DNA of 60,000 nucleotides from Lineus longissimus (Eukaryota > Nemertea > Pilidiophora > Heteronemertea > Lineidae). Both the position numbers and the translations under genes were made by a program. The stretch is taken from NCBI RefSeq assembly GCF_910592395.1, contig NC_088320.1, forward strand, positions 3,536,001 to 3,596,000. Reading direction: 5' to 3'. Positions 59,401 to 60,000 of the stretch are shown piece after piece. Position 1 is the first letter of the stretch; every line of letters begins with the position of its first letter. The notes under the pieces were generated by a model. The model was not told where the DNA came from. It did no database searches and was given only the letters and a program-made list of their open reading frames with translations.

Positions 59401-60000
59401 GTTGAGACTCAGAAAAGCGGCAAGTCTTATACTTGGTCCACTAAAAAATACGATCATCTGTGTTTTGCGGAATATGTTTTAAACAAAGTAGTTTTTTGCC
59501 AGGGAGAGAAAAGGAATGTTATGATCCAGACAAAAATGTTGTGTCAATTGTTGGCGTGCTATTAATTTTGATGACAGTCGCCATAACCTAACCTTTTGCT
59601 GGTATTGGCCTGAAAGTCAGCAATGGAGTCTGACATAGCACACTATAAACACTAGGGGAGAGGAGCTACAAAAGGTAAGAGCCTTACTTACCACGGAATC
59701 CACCTCCACCACCGCCGCCGCCACCACCAAAGTTTCCACCATCATTGTAGCCTCCTCTCATGCCACCACCTGAAATGTATAAACATGGATTTTGATTTTA
59801 ATTGTAGGAAGATGATTTTCCTATGTTTTTTGCTTATTATTACACTTACAGTAAAATGTCTCCGAGAACAACTACTTTTGTTCTTAAAACGCAGTCTAAC
59901 TGTAAATTGTTTGAATAAAAAGCTTTATACTTACGTCCACCACCACGGGATCCTCTACCACGACCGCCACCAAAGCCGCCTCCCATTTCATTTTCCATCC
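56354..60000 (-). CDS. hnRNP A/B-family protein, glycine-rich C-terminal region (5' part outside window)
   Basis: Seven minus-strand exons join in one phase into about 350 residues of Gly/Asn/Gln/Tyr-rich sequence, ending GGSFGGGRNY and TAA (56,389-56,387). The last exons include GGAMKAGGGYTQRSQGPYGG, which matches the GPMK...GPYGGG tail of hnRNP A1/A2/A3 proteins. These bind nuclear RNA through two RRMs and drive assembly through the low-complexity tail. The RRM exons should lie beyond 60,000. NQNWQG and GGGNQG units recur in the longest exon. A different Gly-rich RNA-binding protein cannot be fully excluded without the RRMs. The span includes introns and 33 bases of 3' UTR. Confidence 0.85.
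56633..56746 (-). CDS. hnRNP exon with GGAMK motif
   Basis: GGYGGGNQMGENYGGGYGGG then AMKAGGGYTQRSQGPYG. 114 bases, phase 1-1. This is the conserved tail of hnRNP A/B proteins just before the C-terminus. Confidence 0.92.
57246..57299 (-). CDS. hnRNP short Gln-rich exon, possibly alternative
   Basis: NGQQSQGYQRQQSTQSA, Gln/Ser-rich and unlike its Gly-rich neighbours. 54 bases, phase 1-1, with acceptor CGTTTAG and donor GTGGGT. It rests on splice sites and phase and may be a cassette exon. Confidence 0.65.
58439..58978 (-). CDS. hnRNP main Gly/Asn/Gln-rich exon
   Basis: 540 bases, phase 1-1, about 180 residues with repeated GGGNQNWQG, GGSYGGGNQG and GFNQGGGGGY units; also YDQSGNNRYNQGG. This is a prion-like low-complexity domain with regularly spaced Tyr, Phe and Trp. 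The opposite strand is also open over the whole exon (Thr/Ala/Val-rich), as expected of a GGN-rich repeat; that frame is a shadow. Confidence 0.92.
59318..59377 (-). CDS. hnRNP Gly-rich exon
   Basis: GNQGNFGGNFGGGGMGFNR. Acceptor TTTTCACAG, donor GTATGA; 60 bases, phase 1-1. Confidence 0.85.
59692..59769 (-). CDS. hnRNP Gly-rich exon
   Basis: GGMRGGYNDGGNFGGGGG and onward to FR. Acceptor ATTTCAG, donor GTAAGT; 78 bases, phase 1-1. Confidence 0.85.
59935..60000 (-). CDS. hnRNP exon at the window edge
   Basis: MENEMGGGFGGGRGRGSRGG then GR, ending at donor GTAAGT with one base left over. It is open through the window edge, so its 5' end is unknown. The Met is probably internal, following the RRM2 linker. 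Confidence 0.8.

Overview
This is a eukaryotic, animal nuclear sequence. Its genes are split into 50 to 540 base exons with GT/AG introns, flanked by fossil transposons and AT-rich noncoding DNA. The octamer TACATGTA is strongly over-represented, and short GAC, ATG and GAA microsatellites occur. This points to a marine invertebrate, most likely a lophotrochozoan such as a mollusc or brachiopod. That assignment is inference; no species-specific marker was seen. There is no operon, plasmid, phage or CRISPR content.

Three protein-coding genes are well supported. (1) Minus strand, 27,616 down to 1,644: a type I, Ca2+-regulated diacylglycerol kinase closest to the beta isoform. Nineteen coding exons join in phase into 870 residues (end of the recoverin-homology domain, two EF-hands, two C1 domains, catalytic and accessory domains, stop codon). 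Only the first coding exon was not found. A candidate 9-base microexon lies at 6,034-6,042. (2) Plus strand, 49,463-52,168: a six-exon gene for a 354-residue MetE-like protein (cobalamin-independent methionine synthase C-terminal domain), complete from ATG to TAG with all four expected zinc ligands. (3) Minus strand, beyond 60,000 down to about 56,315: the glycine-rich C-terminal part of an hnRNP A/B-family RNA-binding protein. Its RRM domains lie outside the window. The five internal Gly-rich exons are all phase 1-1 and skippable, and an intron follows the stop codon.

Between about 27.6 and 49 kb the sequence is mostly noncoding and repeat-rich. It holds a three-unit 300-base repeat ending in a GAC tract and a palindrome (26.4-27.4 kb), an apparently perfect 952-base tandem duplication (29,715-31,618), a 580-base element with 33-base terminal inverted repeats and TAA target duplications (32,376-32,955), a weak two-exon candidate for a 112-residue protein with a hydrophobic N-terminus (41,431-42,004), and a decayed LINE 3' end flanked by two oppositely oriented copies of a 100-base repeat (46,530-48,332). 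Two pogo/Tigger-like element ends lie at 20.97 kb and in MetE-like intron 2. A death-domain-like relic lies antisense inside a kinase intron at 18.7-18.95 kb.

The three genes have no evident joint function: lipid second-messenger signalling, one-carbon/methyl metabolism and mRNA processing. Exon ends were placed by splice-site consensus, reading phase and family similarity recalled from knowledge, without any alignment or search.
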